A stretch of 64,000 bases of DNA from Halocatena marina (GCF_025913575.1 NZ_CP109785.1:1302001-1366000), one strand, 5' to 3'; counted from the first letter of the stretch, positions 27,401-36,471 are shown. The notes: generated by a model not told the origin, from the sequence alone. A program made the numbers and translations.

Positions 27401-27978
27401 TCGACGTGACCAATCTGAAAAAGGTACGTGAGCAAAGGCAAAGACAGACGACTCACACGGGAGAGATGCCTCACGATGATGCGAGTTCAGTCATACTCCT
27501 AACTGATGGTGGTGATGAAGCTGAGAACAATGAGAACGACAGAACTGAAGACAACGAGAGCGATGGAACTGAGAATACTACTGAGGATAACGGAACTGAG
27601 AGCGATGGCGAGACGCAGGTTCTCTATCTCGACCTAGAGGGTCTGTTTCTCGATCTTCTCGGTCTTGAAGTTGACCTCAACGAGGTCATTCTCGATGTTT
27701 CAGCTGTTCGGGGGTCGGGGAATCTTCTCGGGAATCTTCTGTCGGAGGTCGCTGGGTTGCTCGATACCGATCTATCTGATATACTTGACGGAATCCTGCC
27801 GGATGACATACTCTCAGGCGTCCTTCCGGACGAGTTGCTCAGTGAGATGGATCTTGACGATCGAATACCATCACTTTCCGACGTTATGTTTGGAGTAGTG
27901 AATCTATTGCTGGATATGGTTCTGGATGCTCTCGAAGACGGGGAATCGACCGACGAATCATCGTCCGACACCCAATAA
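27397..27978 (+). CDS. unknown acidic Gly/Leu-domain protein in the gas-vesicle operon
   Basis: A 193-residue protein that I cannot assign to a Gvp family. A basic N-terminus (LKKVREQRQRQ) and a disordered Asn/Asp/Glu region (about 38-72) precede a compact domain (76-125) LYLDLEGLFLDLLGLEVDLN...GNLLGNLLSEVAGLL, then short LPDDILSGVLPDELLS repeats and a final hydrophobic helix. The GNLLGNLL domain resembles, from memory, parts of uncharacterised bacterial and haloarchaeal proteins outside gas-vesicle loci. It sits where gvpI lies in other haloarchaea, but GvpI is a basic protein and does not look like this. The operon position is firm (overlap with gvpH); the role is unknown. Confidence 0.8.
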   Translation: MIDVTNLKKVREQRQRQTTHTGEMPHDDASSVILLTDGGDEAENNENDRTEDNESDGTENTTEDNGTESDGETQVLYLDLEGLFLDLLGLEVDLNEVILDVSAVRGSGNLLGNLLSEVAGLLDTDLSDILDGILPDDILSGVLPDELLSEMDLDDRIPSLSDVMFGVVNLLLDMVLDALEDGESTDESSSDTQ

Positions 27979-27980
27979 TC

Positions 27981-28445
27981 ATGAGCCAAAAAGAAGAAAC
28001 AGTACAGAAGCTCTCACAGTTGCGATCGAAGCTGACCAGTGAGACGGACAGCGGAGGTCTCCGTGAGAAAATCGAGCCCGATCTCGATCAAGAGGCACTG
28101 CCATACAAGAACAGTATCGGTGAGATAGTCGGACGGCAACTCGGAGAGATGCTTGGTCGCCGAGTGGGTGAACAACTCGGTCGTGGCTTCGATGAGCGCT
28201 TCGGTAGTGAGACGATTCTATCGTCGATCAGTGATGGACTTTCGAACGAGATTGAGAACAACAAAGAGACGGAGACAGAAGAGTCCGAGGAATCAACGCA
28301 ATCAGATGACTCGACAGAGGATGACTCGACCGGTTCCGACGATGATGACTCCGAAGAAGACCTCGATGAGATGTCGACAGAAGAACTCCAATCGTTGGCC
28401 AATCAGTTGATGGACGAACTTCAGCAACGGAGCGAAACAGAGTAA
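27981..28445 (+). CDS. unknown protein with a perfect glycine zipper, gas-vesicle operon
   Basis: A 154-residue protein. Residues 47-67 have glycine at every fourth position (G47, G51, G55, G59, G63, G67; SIGEIVGRQLGEMLGRRVGEQLG). An acidic, Ser/Asp/Glu-rich tail with the short helix STEELQSLANQLMDELQQ follows. Glycine zippers pack helices or insert in membranes; here it may touch the hydrophobic vesicle shell or other small Gvps. It lies 2 bases after the preceding gene. The protein at 22265 has similar segments. No Gvp name can be given. Confidence 0.78.
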   Translation: MSQKEETVQKLSQLRSKLTSETDSGGLREKIEPDLDQEALPYKNSIGEIVGRQLGEMLGRRVGEQLGRGFDERFGSETILSSISDGLSNEIENNKETETEESEESTQSDDSTEDDSTGSDDDDSEEDLDEMSTEELQSLANQLMDELQQRSETE

Positions 28446-28450
28446 TCGTT

Positions 28451-29440
28451 ATGAGTAATTTCGAACACAGCACAGACTCGATCGAACCTATTGAAGAAAC
28501 AGTTGGACGGCTGTCAGAGATCGTCGGGGAAACGAATATCAGTAAAAGCGAACAATCTGGTGGAACGGTAACAGACGATGCCCCAGCTAACGCAGAAGCA
28601 CTGAACACGAGTGTGACTGAGTTATTAGAGCGAGCTGATGGGGCGGTCGAATCATTGCTCGTGGCGTTCAGCAGAGGGGCTGTAGAGAATGCCCTCGATG
28701 ATTTCAACGATCTACGAGGTGTTATCGAAGAGACCGTCGAACTGCTCGAGACGGTCGATTTGACCGAAGTGGCGAGCGCTATCGACTACGACAATATCGA
28801 TGAAGCGATCGATCCGAGCAGCATTACAGACGCGCTCAGCGAGGGTGACGTAGATGAAGCGATTCGATACAGCAAGCTACTGATGCTAATCGAATTCGAT
28901 GAGTTGCTCAGTACGGTCGATATCCGGGACTTCAGGCAAAATAAGGACGAGCTTGAGGCGGCCGTAAACGAATTCGTCGACGATCGCAACGAAGACAGTG
29001 GTTGGATCGTGTTCGATGCGCTCAAATGGATCGTCGATACGATTGTTAGCGACAACGGAGAGAGCGAGGGGGTAGTCGACTCGATGGACGTTGACGTTAG
29101 TGATGCGACCGAGATAGCTTCGGGCGGACAGATGAAACAGGTGGCCATGCAGTCTAAACTGCGCGATGCGGTAGAAGAGTTCCGCGAGGGGCTCTTCGAG
29201 GCACACGAACGCATGAAAACAATGCGTGAGCAGGCCAGCGAGGAGATGCCCGAGACCGCCGGTGGTACTGAACAGCCGTCATCACGGAATCCAACGGCCT
29301 ACTCGACGATGCCTCCCCGGAGGAGTCATCTCAGGACACAGTTCTCGACTGTTCCAAAAGATTCGCTCTACTCGAATGTATCGAATCCACCGCGGGTTTA
29401 TGGCTCACGATTCGACACATTGAGGGATGATGATGAGTAG
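28451..29440 (+). CDS. unknown 329-residue helical protein, gas-vesicle operon
   Basis: The largest product of the operon. It is mostly alpha-helical and acidic, with repeated DIDEAI-type phrases (IDYDNIDEAIDPSSI, GDVDEAIRYSK). Its basic C-terminal tail contains two STxP units (STMPPRRSH, STVPKDS) and ends NPPRVYGSRF. No membrane helix or signal is present. It is not GvpC by sequence: no 32-39-residue repeats were seen. It starts 5 bases after the previous stop, and gvpJ starts within its end. A role as vesicle surface or assembly protein is a guess from position. Confidence 0.78.
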   Translation: MSNFEHSTDSIEPIEETVGRLSEIVGETNISKSEQSGGTVTDDAPANAEALNTSVTELLERADGAVESLLVAFSRGAVENALDDFNDLRGVIEETVELLETVDLTEVASAIDYDNIDEAIDPSSITDALSEGDVDEAIRYSKLLMLIEFDELLSTVDIRDFRQNKDELEAAVNEFVDDRNEDSGWIVFDALKWIVDTIVSDNGESEGVVDSMDVDVSDATEIASGGQMKQVAMQSKLRDAVEEFREGLFEAHERMKTMREQASEEMPETAGGTEQPSSRNPTAYSTMPPRRSHLRTQFSTVPKDSLYSNVSNPPRVYGSRFDTLRDDDE

Positions 29441-29903
29441 CGCTGGACCCACGCGTCAGAGCGATAGTCTCGCTGATGTGGTGGAACTCGTATTGGACAA
29501 AGGTGTCGTCATTAACGCTGACATCGCCGTTTCTATCGGTGACACGAAGTTGTTAGGAATACAACTCCGTGCTGCCTTAGCCTCCTTCGATACTGCCGCC
29601 AAGTATGGGCTCGAATTTCCTGAAGGAACGGATATGCAACGGGTCGCAGCAGCCGCTGGCGTTGACGAAATACCAGCAAACGAGACGCAAGCCAATGAGA
29701 TAGATGAAGCGGACACTCCAACTGTTCAGACAGCGATCAGCCAAGTGAACGAAGGAGGCATTGAGCTGGATACTGAGGATTCACCTGACTCGGAGTCTGA
29801 CACTGACAAGCAGTCCACTTCGGAACAGATTCAGCAGTCGACGAAGTCGTCCGAGAGTGATTCTGAGAGCGATCCGAACGAGGAGGACGATGACACAGAT
29901 TGA
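29430..29903 (+). CDS. gvpJ: gas vesicle protein GvpJ
   Basis: About 157 residues. The first 60 are a GvpA-like domain (SLADVVELVLDKGVVINADIAVSIGDTKLLGIQLRAALASFDTA). GvpJ is a minor GvpA homolog thought to help form the cone tips, and is essential. The long acidic Ser/Asp/Glu tail of about 95 residues is much larger than in the usual GvpJ (about 100-115). Three ATGs in a row occur at 29427-29435; all overlap the end of the preceding gene, so the exact start is open. It overlaps gvpK by 14 bases. Confidence 0.92.
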   Translation: MMSSAGPTRQSDSLADVVELVLDKGVVINADIAVSIGDTKLLGIQLRAALASFDTAAKYGLEFPEGTDMQRVAAAAGVDEIPANETQANEIDEADTPTVQTAISQVNEGGIELDTEDSPDSESDTDKQSTSEQIQQSTKSSESDSESDPNEEDDDTD

Positions 29904-30219
29904 TATCGATGGTGAGAGCGCACGCGATGGGTTGATGACTCTCGTGATGACGGTCGTTGAACTGTTGGTCGAAGTCATGGAACAAGAGGCGATCCGCCGT
30001 ATGGAATCTGGGGATCTCACCGATGAAGAGATTGAGCGGGTTGGAGCTCAATTCGCAGCGCTCGAAGCCGAAATAGAAGCGATCAAAGAAGACGAGCAGA
30101 TCGATGAACCGGTCGATCAGCTCCGTGAACGACTCGATAATCTCGTTTCGGATGCTGTAATGACCATGGACGAACCTCCCCAACAGGGATACAGTTACAA
30201 CCCAATCGAAGATGACTGA
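29890..30219 (+). CDS. gvpK: gas vesicle protein GvpK
   Basis: A 109-residue GvpK. The start MTQIDIDGESARDGLMTLVMTVVELLVEVMEQEAIRRM and the EEIERVGAQFAALEAEIE helix are typical. It is essential for vesicle formation. The longest open frame here starts at 29761, but its first 43 codons are basic and only reflect the frame behind gvpJ. The ATG at 29890 gives the family length and overlaps gvpJ by 14 bases. It overlaps gvpL by 8 bases. Confidence 0.94.
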   Translation: MTQIDIDGESARDGLMTLVMTVVELLVEVMEQEAIRRMESGDLTDEEIERVGAQFAALEAEIEAIKEDEQIDEPVDQLRERLDNLVSDAVMTMDEPPQQGYSYNPIEDD

Positions 30220-31030
30220 GCCTTCGTTCGAGACCGGTCGGTATCTCTACTGTGTCGTACAGCTTCCTGAGACAGAGTCAGTCGAGTTCTCAACGGTTGG
30301 CGTCGATGACGAGCAGGCGTATTTACTGACAGCAGGGACGATCGGCATCGTCGTTCACGACTGTGATACACTCTATGACTCATCGAATATCGATCTGGTG
30401 AGGAAATGGCTGTTAGCCCATCAGAACGTTATTGACACTGCAGGGGAGCAATTCGGCACGCCCGTACCGTTTCAGTTCGACACGATCCTTCGAGGTGACG
30501 ATGAGCGCGTCCGAACGTGGCTCGAAAGCGAACGAAACACGTTCGCATCCCACCTCGACGCGATGGCGGGATGTTGGGAATACCGCATCGACGTTCTCCG
30601 TGATGAAGCCATCGTAGAAGAAGAATTGAGCGATGACGAGCAGTTAGTCGAAATCGATGACCGTATCGCTGAGTCTGCGTCGGGCACGAGTCATCTCCTC
30701 GAGAAAAAGTATGAGCAGCGACTCAAGACGTTGAAACAAGAGCAACGTACCGATCGAACAGCCGGTCTTACAGAGCAGCTCAGTACAATCGTGCACGATT
30801 TGCAGGATCTCGGTCAAAAACAGACGACGCTCAATACAGATGCCGATATCGACGAAGCGCTGATCAGAGAAGCACGACTTGCGATCCTCGCTCACGAAGA
30901 GCGACAAGATGAGATTGGTGATTTGCTCGATGACGTCGCAGCTGAACCGGGCGTCGAAATACGCTTCACCGGTCCATGGCCTCCATATACGTTCACACCA
31001 ACCATCGAGAATGACAGCTCTGAAAATTAA
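30212..31030 (+). CDS. gvpL: gas vesicle protein GvpL
   Basis: A 272-residue GvpF/GvpL family protein, the longer paralog of GvpF. It has YLYCVVQL at the start, the LAHQNVIDTAGEQFGTPVPFQFDTIL block, a charged central coiled-coil region (LLEKKYEQRLKTLKQEQRTDR), and EIRFTGPWPPYTF at the end. In Halobacterium GvpL binds several other accessory Gvps and is thought to be an assembly platform. Length is normal. Confidence 0.95.
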   Translation: MTEPSFETGRYLYCVVQLPETESVEFSTVGVDDEQAYLLTAGTIGIVVHDCDTLYDSSNIDLVRKWLLAHQNVIDTAGEQFGTPVPFQFDTILRGDDERVRTWLESERNTFASHLDAMAGCWEYRIDVLRDEAIVEEELSDDEQLVEIDDRIAESASGTSHLLEKKYEQRLKTLKQEQRTDRTAGLTEQLSTIVHDLQDLGQKQTTLNTDADIDEALIREARLAILAHEERQDEIGDLLDDVAAEPGVEIRFTGPWPPYTFTPTIENDSSEN

Positions 31031-31047
31031 CGTAAAAATTGAAACAA

Positions 31048-31290
31048 ATGGAACCTAAACGATCCGAGGATGGAATCGTCGATCTCGTCGACGTCATTCT
31101 CCGAGACGGAGCGGTTATTCAAGCTGATGTCATCATCACTGTTGCTGACGTCCCACTCGTTGGACTCAAGCTCCGGGCAGCACTTGCTGGCATGGATACC
31201 ATGACGGACTATGGGTTGTTTGAGGCGTGGGATACGCGCCAGCGTGATCGACACCGGGAGCGACAGGAATCATCCAACATTGAGCAGTAA
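31048..31290 (+). CDS. gvpM: gas vesicle protein GvpM
   Basis: An 80-residue GvpA-like protein (GIVDLVDVILRDGAVIQADVIITVADVPLVGLKLRAALAGMDTMTDYGL). GvpM is a minor, hydrophobic GvpA homolog that is essential. It is the last gene of the operon. The start is at 31048 (MEPKRSED), because the longer frame from 31039 is close to the end of gvpL and lacks support. The terminal 20 residues are charged (RQRDRHRERQ). Confidence 0.93.
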   Translation: MEPKRSEDGIVDLVDVILRDGAVIQADVIITVADVPLVGLKLRAALAGMDTMTDYGLFEAWDTRQRDRHRERQESSNIEQ

Positions 31291-32200
31291 ATGCGGACAG
31301 ACGGTGTCAGTGATCACAGCTTGATCGAGAAGCGATAACCGAGCGGTACGATAGACAACCAGATAATACTACTGTGAAGTTGTGACCGATGGATGCCAGT
31401 ATAACTAACTACTGGATGATGGCTCTCTAGTACTGTAGACCTAAACTTGTGTTGTCGTCTCGATCAGTAGTAGCTGTCTTGAGTGATTGTGGTTCAATCC
31501 AGCGAGGAAGGAGATCTGTAGAGTTCCCAACCGATCGGTCGTAGCGTGTTGTCTGCCTACTCAATGTCTACTGCCACGTGATTGTTTGTCCGGGTGATGA
31601 GGGGCACAGAAATGGGATGGTCGAATTCGATAACTCGATCGGAGTAAGAAGCTCAGCCGGATCTGAGAGCGTCTCGATTGTCTGGAACCCAAGTATTTGT
31701 CGATCCATGTTAGACTTATACACTACTTGTTGTTACGAGCATACGTTTGTAATGGGTATTTCATCGGTCATCGTGCTCCCCATCATTTACAGCGCCAATG
31801 AGTATCTTCGATCTTGTTTTATTCTACACGTGAATACCTGTGCAGACTACTATCCGAAACGTCATTATGGGCGAAAATGAATAACCGGTAACCTTATCAA
31901 GATGAGGATATCCTTTAACCAAATCTGTAGATATCATACTACGGTCACGATAGAGAATGAGAACTCGAGGTCGGTCTTACTAACCTATATTGTGGTATAT
32001 GATGCATTTTATTTTGTAAATTATCCAAAGGCGAGATAATCAGGAGTTTACAGCGTCATATCGCAAGGAATCGCTCGTGACCTGCTGAGAGATCGGTGGC
32101 CGTCAGGGTGAACGAACTCGTCGTCTCACTGATCATTGTTGATCATCGTTAGTCCACGGAAGTCGAATTATTGTTCAGAATACCCTACATATTTGGGTAC
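31291..32200. other. gap of about 900 bases after the gas-vesicle operon
   Basis: No convincing gene. A 100-codon open frame at 31578-31880 has cysteines and a hydrophobic patch but no family look. A weak 6-base inverted repeat CCAGTA/TACTGG lies near 31390-31410. This is the place to look for a missing gvpC/gvpN, and neither is here. Confidence 0.45.
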
Positions 32201-33100
32201 TCAGTCAGCTGCGGGAACTGGAGAGTTTCCACGTGATCCTGTGACCGTCTTGGCAGGATCATACAGCCAGGCGCGTTTCCAGGTCTGATCGACGTCTCCC
32301 ATGTAGAGCGCGCAGTCCAGAGTCAGGTCTATGTCATAGGACTCGACGAGATAGTCGATAAGCGATGAGTCAAGCGAGAACTCATGACAGAACGAAACAT
32401 CCCAGTTTGGGTAGTCAATGTCTTGGAACGAAAGTTGATTGCGGGCAAAATTATAGCCACAGCTCCCATCGAGTTCGAGCACAAAGTCCGTCGCTTCCTC
32501 GACATCCTGAAAGACTGTCGACTCCGGTGGTTCGTTGTTCACGGTGTCTATCGACGCAGTAAGTTCCGCGTCACACAGCGAGTCATTGGCTTGACAGCGA
32601 AGTTCGTACGTCTCACCGTCGTCGAGCCGATCAAACGATGAAGTCGCTTTGCGGAAGTGTGAGAAGTAGCCTCCACACAGACCTAGTACGCGAGAAGAGG
32701 TGTCCGAGCGGAGCGTGTAATAGGCCCGGCGTCGCTGTCCGTCCTTCGTAACTGTAACGCTGATACGACAGAGCATCTCGTTCGTGTGAATTCGTGGTAC
32801 GGGAACGGGTCCAAGCTTCGTCACCGAAAAATCACACGCACACATACTGAGCATTCCATCGCCTGTGTCACGAATTTCCTCAGGAGTCACACACGAGGGG
32901 AGGAGTCGCTCAAGCTGTTCTAGTGGCACTCGATAGTTCACCGTGACCCGCTTGTTGGTCCACGATTCAACGTCGATCGGTTGGTGATACACCCGCCCGA
33001 GACGCTCTTGCAGCGACCGGGTGCGTTGCGTATATTTTTCCACAGAATAAAAATCATGTAGCCTTAACAAATAGTTTTGGGAAGAAATAGAATGGATCAT
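32201..33100 (-). CDS. DUF2071 (YqjF-like) family protein
   Basis: A 299-residue protein. VTVNYRVPLEQLERLLP and the following beta-rich body (CDFSVTKLGPVPVP, RRAYYTLRSDTSSRVLGLCGGYFSHF) resemble DUF2071, which shares its fold with acetoacetate decarboxylase. No catalytic lysine can be picked with certainty. The function is unknown. It is divergent from the flippase gene at 33327. The start at 33100 is the only ATG that keeps the N-terminal arm; a later start would be shorter by some 10 residues. Confidence 0.6.
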   Translation of the reverse strand: MIHSISSQNYLLRLHDFYSVEKYTQRTRSLQERLGRVYHQPIDVESWTNKRVTVNYRVPLEQLERLLPSCVTPEEIRDTGDGMLSMCACDFSVTKLGPVPVPRIHTNEMLCRISVTVTKDGQRRRAYYTLRSDTSSRVLGLCGGYFSHFRKATSSFDRLDDGETYELRCQANDSLCDAELTASIDTVNNEPPESTVFQDVEEATDFVLELDGSCGYNFARNQLSFQDIDYPNWDVSFCHEFSLDSSLIDYLVESYDIDLTLDCALYMGDVDQTWKRAWLYDPAKTVTGSRGNSPVPAAD

Positions 33101-33326
33101 AACTATTCATCCCAAAATGGTTAAAAATATTTATGTTCTGATCAGGTGATCGTAGTGAATCGAGTTATTCATCTCTCTACTAACACTCTCCGACTGAGTG
33201 TGTCTCAGTAGTAAGATCTCGTGCCCATACACATACAGATCCAAATGTCTTCTCAACTCGTATTGAGACCACCTGCCGTCGTAGTGTAAACGGTATTGTA
33301 ACGATGTTTATTTATCGCATTTCAAC

Positions 33327-34922
33327 ATGCATCCTAAAGTAATTCGAAGCACTACTACCACTTATCCTCCTGTGAATCGAAATCTGGTCACGGCGTTCGG
33401 GGCAATCGCCAGCTCACGTCTCGCTATCGTACTCATTTCGGTGGCATTTGCACCGCTCCTCGTACGGCTTCTCGGATTCGAGAGTTATGGCGCGTACGCC
33501 GCAGTGATCGCGCTGTTTGACCTCTTAATGATTCCCGTCAGCTCGGGCGTTATCAGTGGCTGTCGCAAGTATATCGCCGAAGATCGCGACACAGCCGAGT
33601 GGCATAGTTATATTTTCGCCTACTACTTTCGGCGTGCAGCCCTGTTGGCGCTCATCGCGATGATTTCTCTCGTTGCTGCCGTCGAGACAGGGCTTGTCGG
33701 TCATATTTACCCGCACGCGTATACCCCCTATTTCGTTCTGCTGGCTGGGTTGGTTATCGCAGCCCAGTTTCGTGAGTATACGCGACGCGCGCTGATGGGG
33801 CTCAAACTTGAGCACATTGGCGAGCCGCTGAATGTCGTGTATCGAGGTGTGTTTGCGTGTCTCGCGCTTGCGCTCGCGGCACTTGGTTTTGGCGTCGCCG
33901 GTGTACTCGTCGCCCAGATCGTCGCCAGCCTACTCGGAGTTGTCCTCGCACTTATCATCCTCACACGACATCTTTCTCTGACGCATCTACTCAAACGGAT
34001 TCCAGACTCCTACCCAACAACGGCGATGCGCTCGTTCAACTATCAGTCGGTCGTTTACATCTTCTTATTAGCATCTTTGTACAAAGTTGATCAGGTCCTG
34101 CTTGGGACCTTCGCTAGCGGCGATCAAGTGGGATACTATCGGGCAGCGCTGGTGCTCGTCCAGTTTCTGTGGTTCGTTCCTCGCTCACTGCAGTCGTTGC
34201 TTCTCCAATCAACGTCTGACCTCTGGGCCAACGGACGGACTGACGTCATTGAGGCGTTGGCGACGCGCGCTGCTCGCTATGTGCTCTTACTGACGATGCT
34301 CTTAGCGCTCGGATTAGGAGCGCTTGCGCCCGTCTTCGTCCCGTTGTACTACGGGACCGCTGCGACTCCAGCGATTCAGGTGCTGTGGATCCTCCTGCCG
34401 GGCACAGTTGGGGTCGCCGTCACACGGCCGCTGCTGACGATCACGCACGCGAACGGTGATATGACCGTGCTCATTGCGGCGACGGGAGCAGCTGCTGTCA
34501 TCAATCTCGTGGGCAATATGGTGCTGATCCCGCCGTTCGGACCAAGCGGGGCGGCGATAGCCACCACGCTCGGATACGGAGCACTTCCTCTGTTTCAAGT
34601 ATGGGGTGCGCGCTCAGTTGGCTATCGGCCCTTCAAGAACGCACGACTGCTCCAGATCGGGATCACAACCTTGTTTAGTGGTATTGGAATTGTGGGTTTG
34701 GCAGTTATACTCGGTACAACGACCTTTGAGACTCTCGGCAGCCCCGTTGTGTGGGGGCTTCACCGTACGCCGCTCGCGCTCGTGGTTGTCCCTCCTGTTG
34801 GGTTCCTCCTTTACTCCGGGCTCGCCATCGCAACAGGGGCGATCACCGTCGGAGAGTTGCACGAGATCCTCGACCGTGTGCCCAGACCACTTGGATCACC
34901 GATTCGGTCGTTCCTCCCGTGA
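33327..34922 (+). CDS. oligosaccharide flippase family protein (Wzx/PST-like)
   Basis: A 531-residue membrane protein with about 14 helices. It matches polysaccharide transporters of the MOP superfamily: ASSRLAIVLISVAFAPLLVRLLG in helix 1, DQVLLGTFASGDQVGYYRAA in the middle, and ALIAMNSGVD-like NLVGNMVLIPPFGPSGAAIATTLGY near the end. It would flip lipid-linked glycans across the cell membrane for exopolysaccharide or glycoprotein. No glycosyltransferase is next to it; the nearest ones are far away in this window. Confidence 0.88.
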   Translation: MHPKVIRSTTTTYPPVNRNLVTAFGAIASSRLAIVLISVAFAPLLVRLLGFESYGAYAAVIALFDLLMIPVSSGVISGCRKYIAEDRDTAEWHSYIFAYYFRRAALLALIAMISLVAAVETGLVGHIYPHAYTPYFVLLAGLVIAAQFREYTRRALMGLKLEHIGEPLNVVYRGVFACLALALAALGFGVAGVLVAQIVASLLGVVLALIILTRHLSLTHLLKRIPDSYPTTAMRSFNYQSVVYIFLLASLYKVDQVLLGTFASGDQVGYYRAALVLVQFLWFVPRSLQSLLLQSTSDLWANGRTDVIEALATRAARYVLLLTMLLALGLGALAPVFVPLYYGTAATPAIQVLWILLPGTVGVAVTRPLLTITHANGDMTVLIAATGAAAVINLVGNMVLIPPFGPSGAAIATTLGYGALPLFQVWGARSVGYRPFKNARLLQIGITTLFSGIGIVGLAVILGTTTFETLGSPVVWGLHRTPLALVVVPPVGFLLYSGLAIATGAITVGELHEILDRVPRPLGSPIRSFLP

Positions 34923-35008
34923 TATACTAAAGACGAGGCGGTTGCTCCTGAGAATTGAGTATTCCGAAGCATCCATAGGATCCGAACGAGTTCAACTAAC
35001 TAGTTAGT

Positions 35009-35209
35009 ATGACTTCATCGCAAGCGACACATGAAACCACTCTTCTCGACCGTTTGTTCATTCATTATACGGCCACTCTGCCTACACGGATACTCCATCA
35101 TCTGCTGTGGGTGGTAGCCGAAATCCGTCAGGCTGGTGGCCTACAACACAGAGTCACCATTAACAAGCGCCACGCTTGGTTGGAGAGCGTCCGAGCCGAA
35201 CATAGATGA
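35009..35209 (+). CDS. small unknown ORF coupled to the MFS gene
   Basis: A 66-codon frame whose stop overlaps the start of the next gene (ATGA at 35206-35209). It contains a hydrophobic patch (TLPTRILHHLLWVVAEI) and a basic tail. No family is recognised. The overlap is the sole support, so it could be chance. Confidence 0.35.
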   Translation: MTSSQATHETTLLDRLFIHYTATLPTRILHHLLWVVAEIRQAGGLQHRVTINKRHAWLESVRAEHR

Positions 35210-36471
35210 GCCGGTGGTTCGGCGGTGAGGAGCCAAGCGTTCGGTATGTCGTCGGGAGCCTGATCGCCGGCGTCTTTTTCGGCGGACTCGGCGGCGGGGT
35301 CGCTTTTCCAACACTGCCGACGCTCGGTCCCCTGCTCGGTATCTCTCCGGTTGCAGTCGGAGTTATCCTCTCAATTAACCGATTTACTCGATTGCTGATA
35401 AATACACCAGCAGGACAAGTACTCGATACGATTGGGACGCGACGACCAATGATCTGTGGATTCGTCGTTCAAGGACTGGTCCCCTTTGGATACATATTGG
35501 GATTACACCCAGAACTCGTTCCGTTCGATAGTACAACGATCTTCTTGATGTCTCGTGCTTGCTGGGGGATCGGATCAGCGTTCGTGTTCGTGGGTGCGTT
35601 TAGTACGATTACACACGTGACGACCCCTGAAAACCGCGGAAAATGGGTGGGTTACATGCGAGGTGGTCAGAGCCTCGGCTTTCCAGCAGGGCTCGTTGTC
35701 GGCGGACTCATAACAGATGCATTCGGGTACTCGGCTGCGTTTCTGGTGGCAGGCTGTGCCGGCCTGCTCGCCGCGTTTGTCGCCGTATTGGTTCTTCCAG
35801 ACATGAACGCCGACGTCAACACAACGAGTTCACTGCGCGACATTCCGGCGTTCGTACGGGCAGATATCCGCATCTTCAGCGTCGGAATCGTCAATTTCAC
35901 CGTTCGATTTCTCTTTGCGGGTGTACTGCTTTCGACAGTGGTGCTGTACGCACAAGAGAACGGGATTACGATCGGGGTGCTCTCTGGGATCGGCGTAAGC
36001 GGTGTCGTGATGGCTGTTTGTGTCCTCGGATCGAGTATCACAACGCTGCTTGTCGGACGGTACTCTGATCAACTTTCGAACCGTGCAGCATTGACGATTC
36101 CCGCACTGGGCGTCCTTGCGAGCGGATTTGCCCTGTTAGCACTCGTTCCATCGCTTGTGGCCACGCTTATCGGTGTCGTACTCATCGGAATCGGTGTTGG
36201 GGGTTCGAATCCGCCGTTACTCGCGTACCTCGGTGACATCAGTCCGGCAGACGATGTCGGAAAACTCGGGGGTGTCTACAACGTCTTCGGTGACTTAGGA
36301 TCGACGCTCGGGCCGCTCGTCGCACTCCCGTTGGTCACGATCGTCGGGGTTCGAATCGAATATCTAGCTTGTGGAGGATTGGTAATCCTCGTCAGCATTC
36401 TTGTTGCTCGAACGCTCTACGGCGAGCGTGCAACCGTTCCACAGTCTGTGGTTCGAGCGGACGATGACTGA
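35206..36471 (+). CDS. MFS transporter
   Basis: A 421-residue major facilitator with 12 predicted helices. The loop between helices 2 and 3 reads GQVLDTIGTRRPM (the usual G-x3-D-x2-G-RR/K motif), and helix 5 has GGQSLGFPAGLVVGGLI, typical of drug-efflux-type MFS. It likely exports small molecules, with substrate unknown. The ATG overlaps the stop of a 66-codon frame by 4 bases. A stronger start further in is not available. Confidence 0.88.
   Translation: MSRWFGGEEPSVRYVVGSLIAGVFFGGLGGGVAFPTLPTLGPLLGISPVAVGVILSINRFTRLLINTPAGQVLDTIGTRRPMICGFVVQGLVPFGYILGLHPELVPFDSTTIFLMSRACWGIGSAFVFVGAFSTITHVTTPENRGKWVGYMRGGQSLGFPAGLVVGGLITDAFGYSAAFLVAGCAGLLAAFVAVLVLPDMNADVNTTSSLRDIPAFVRADIRIFSVGIVNFTVRFLFAGVLLSTVVLYAQENGITIGVLSGIGVSGVVMAVCVLGSSITTLLVGRYSDQLSNRAALTIPALGVLASGFALLALVPSLVATLIGVVLIGIGVGGSNPPLLAYLGDISPADDVGKLGGVYNVFGDLGSTLGPLVALPLVTIVGVRIEYLACGGLVILVSILVARTLYGERATVPQSVVRADDD

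Noticed and set aside
27397..27978. Identification of the 193-residue operon protein as GvpI
   Set aside because: GvpI is strongly basic; only the first 15 residues here are basic, and the rest is acidic or hydrophobic.
28451..29440. Identification of the 329-residue operon protein as GvpC
   Set aside because: No 32-39-residue repeats and no GvpC end motif were found.
36201..36230. ggttcgaatcc-like T-loop of a tRNA
   Set aside because: It lies inside the MFS gene, in frame as coding sequence, and no acceptor or anticodon stems flank it.
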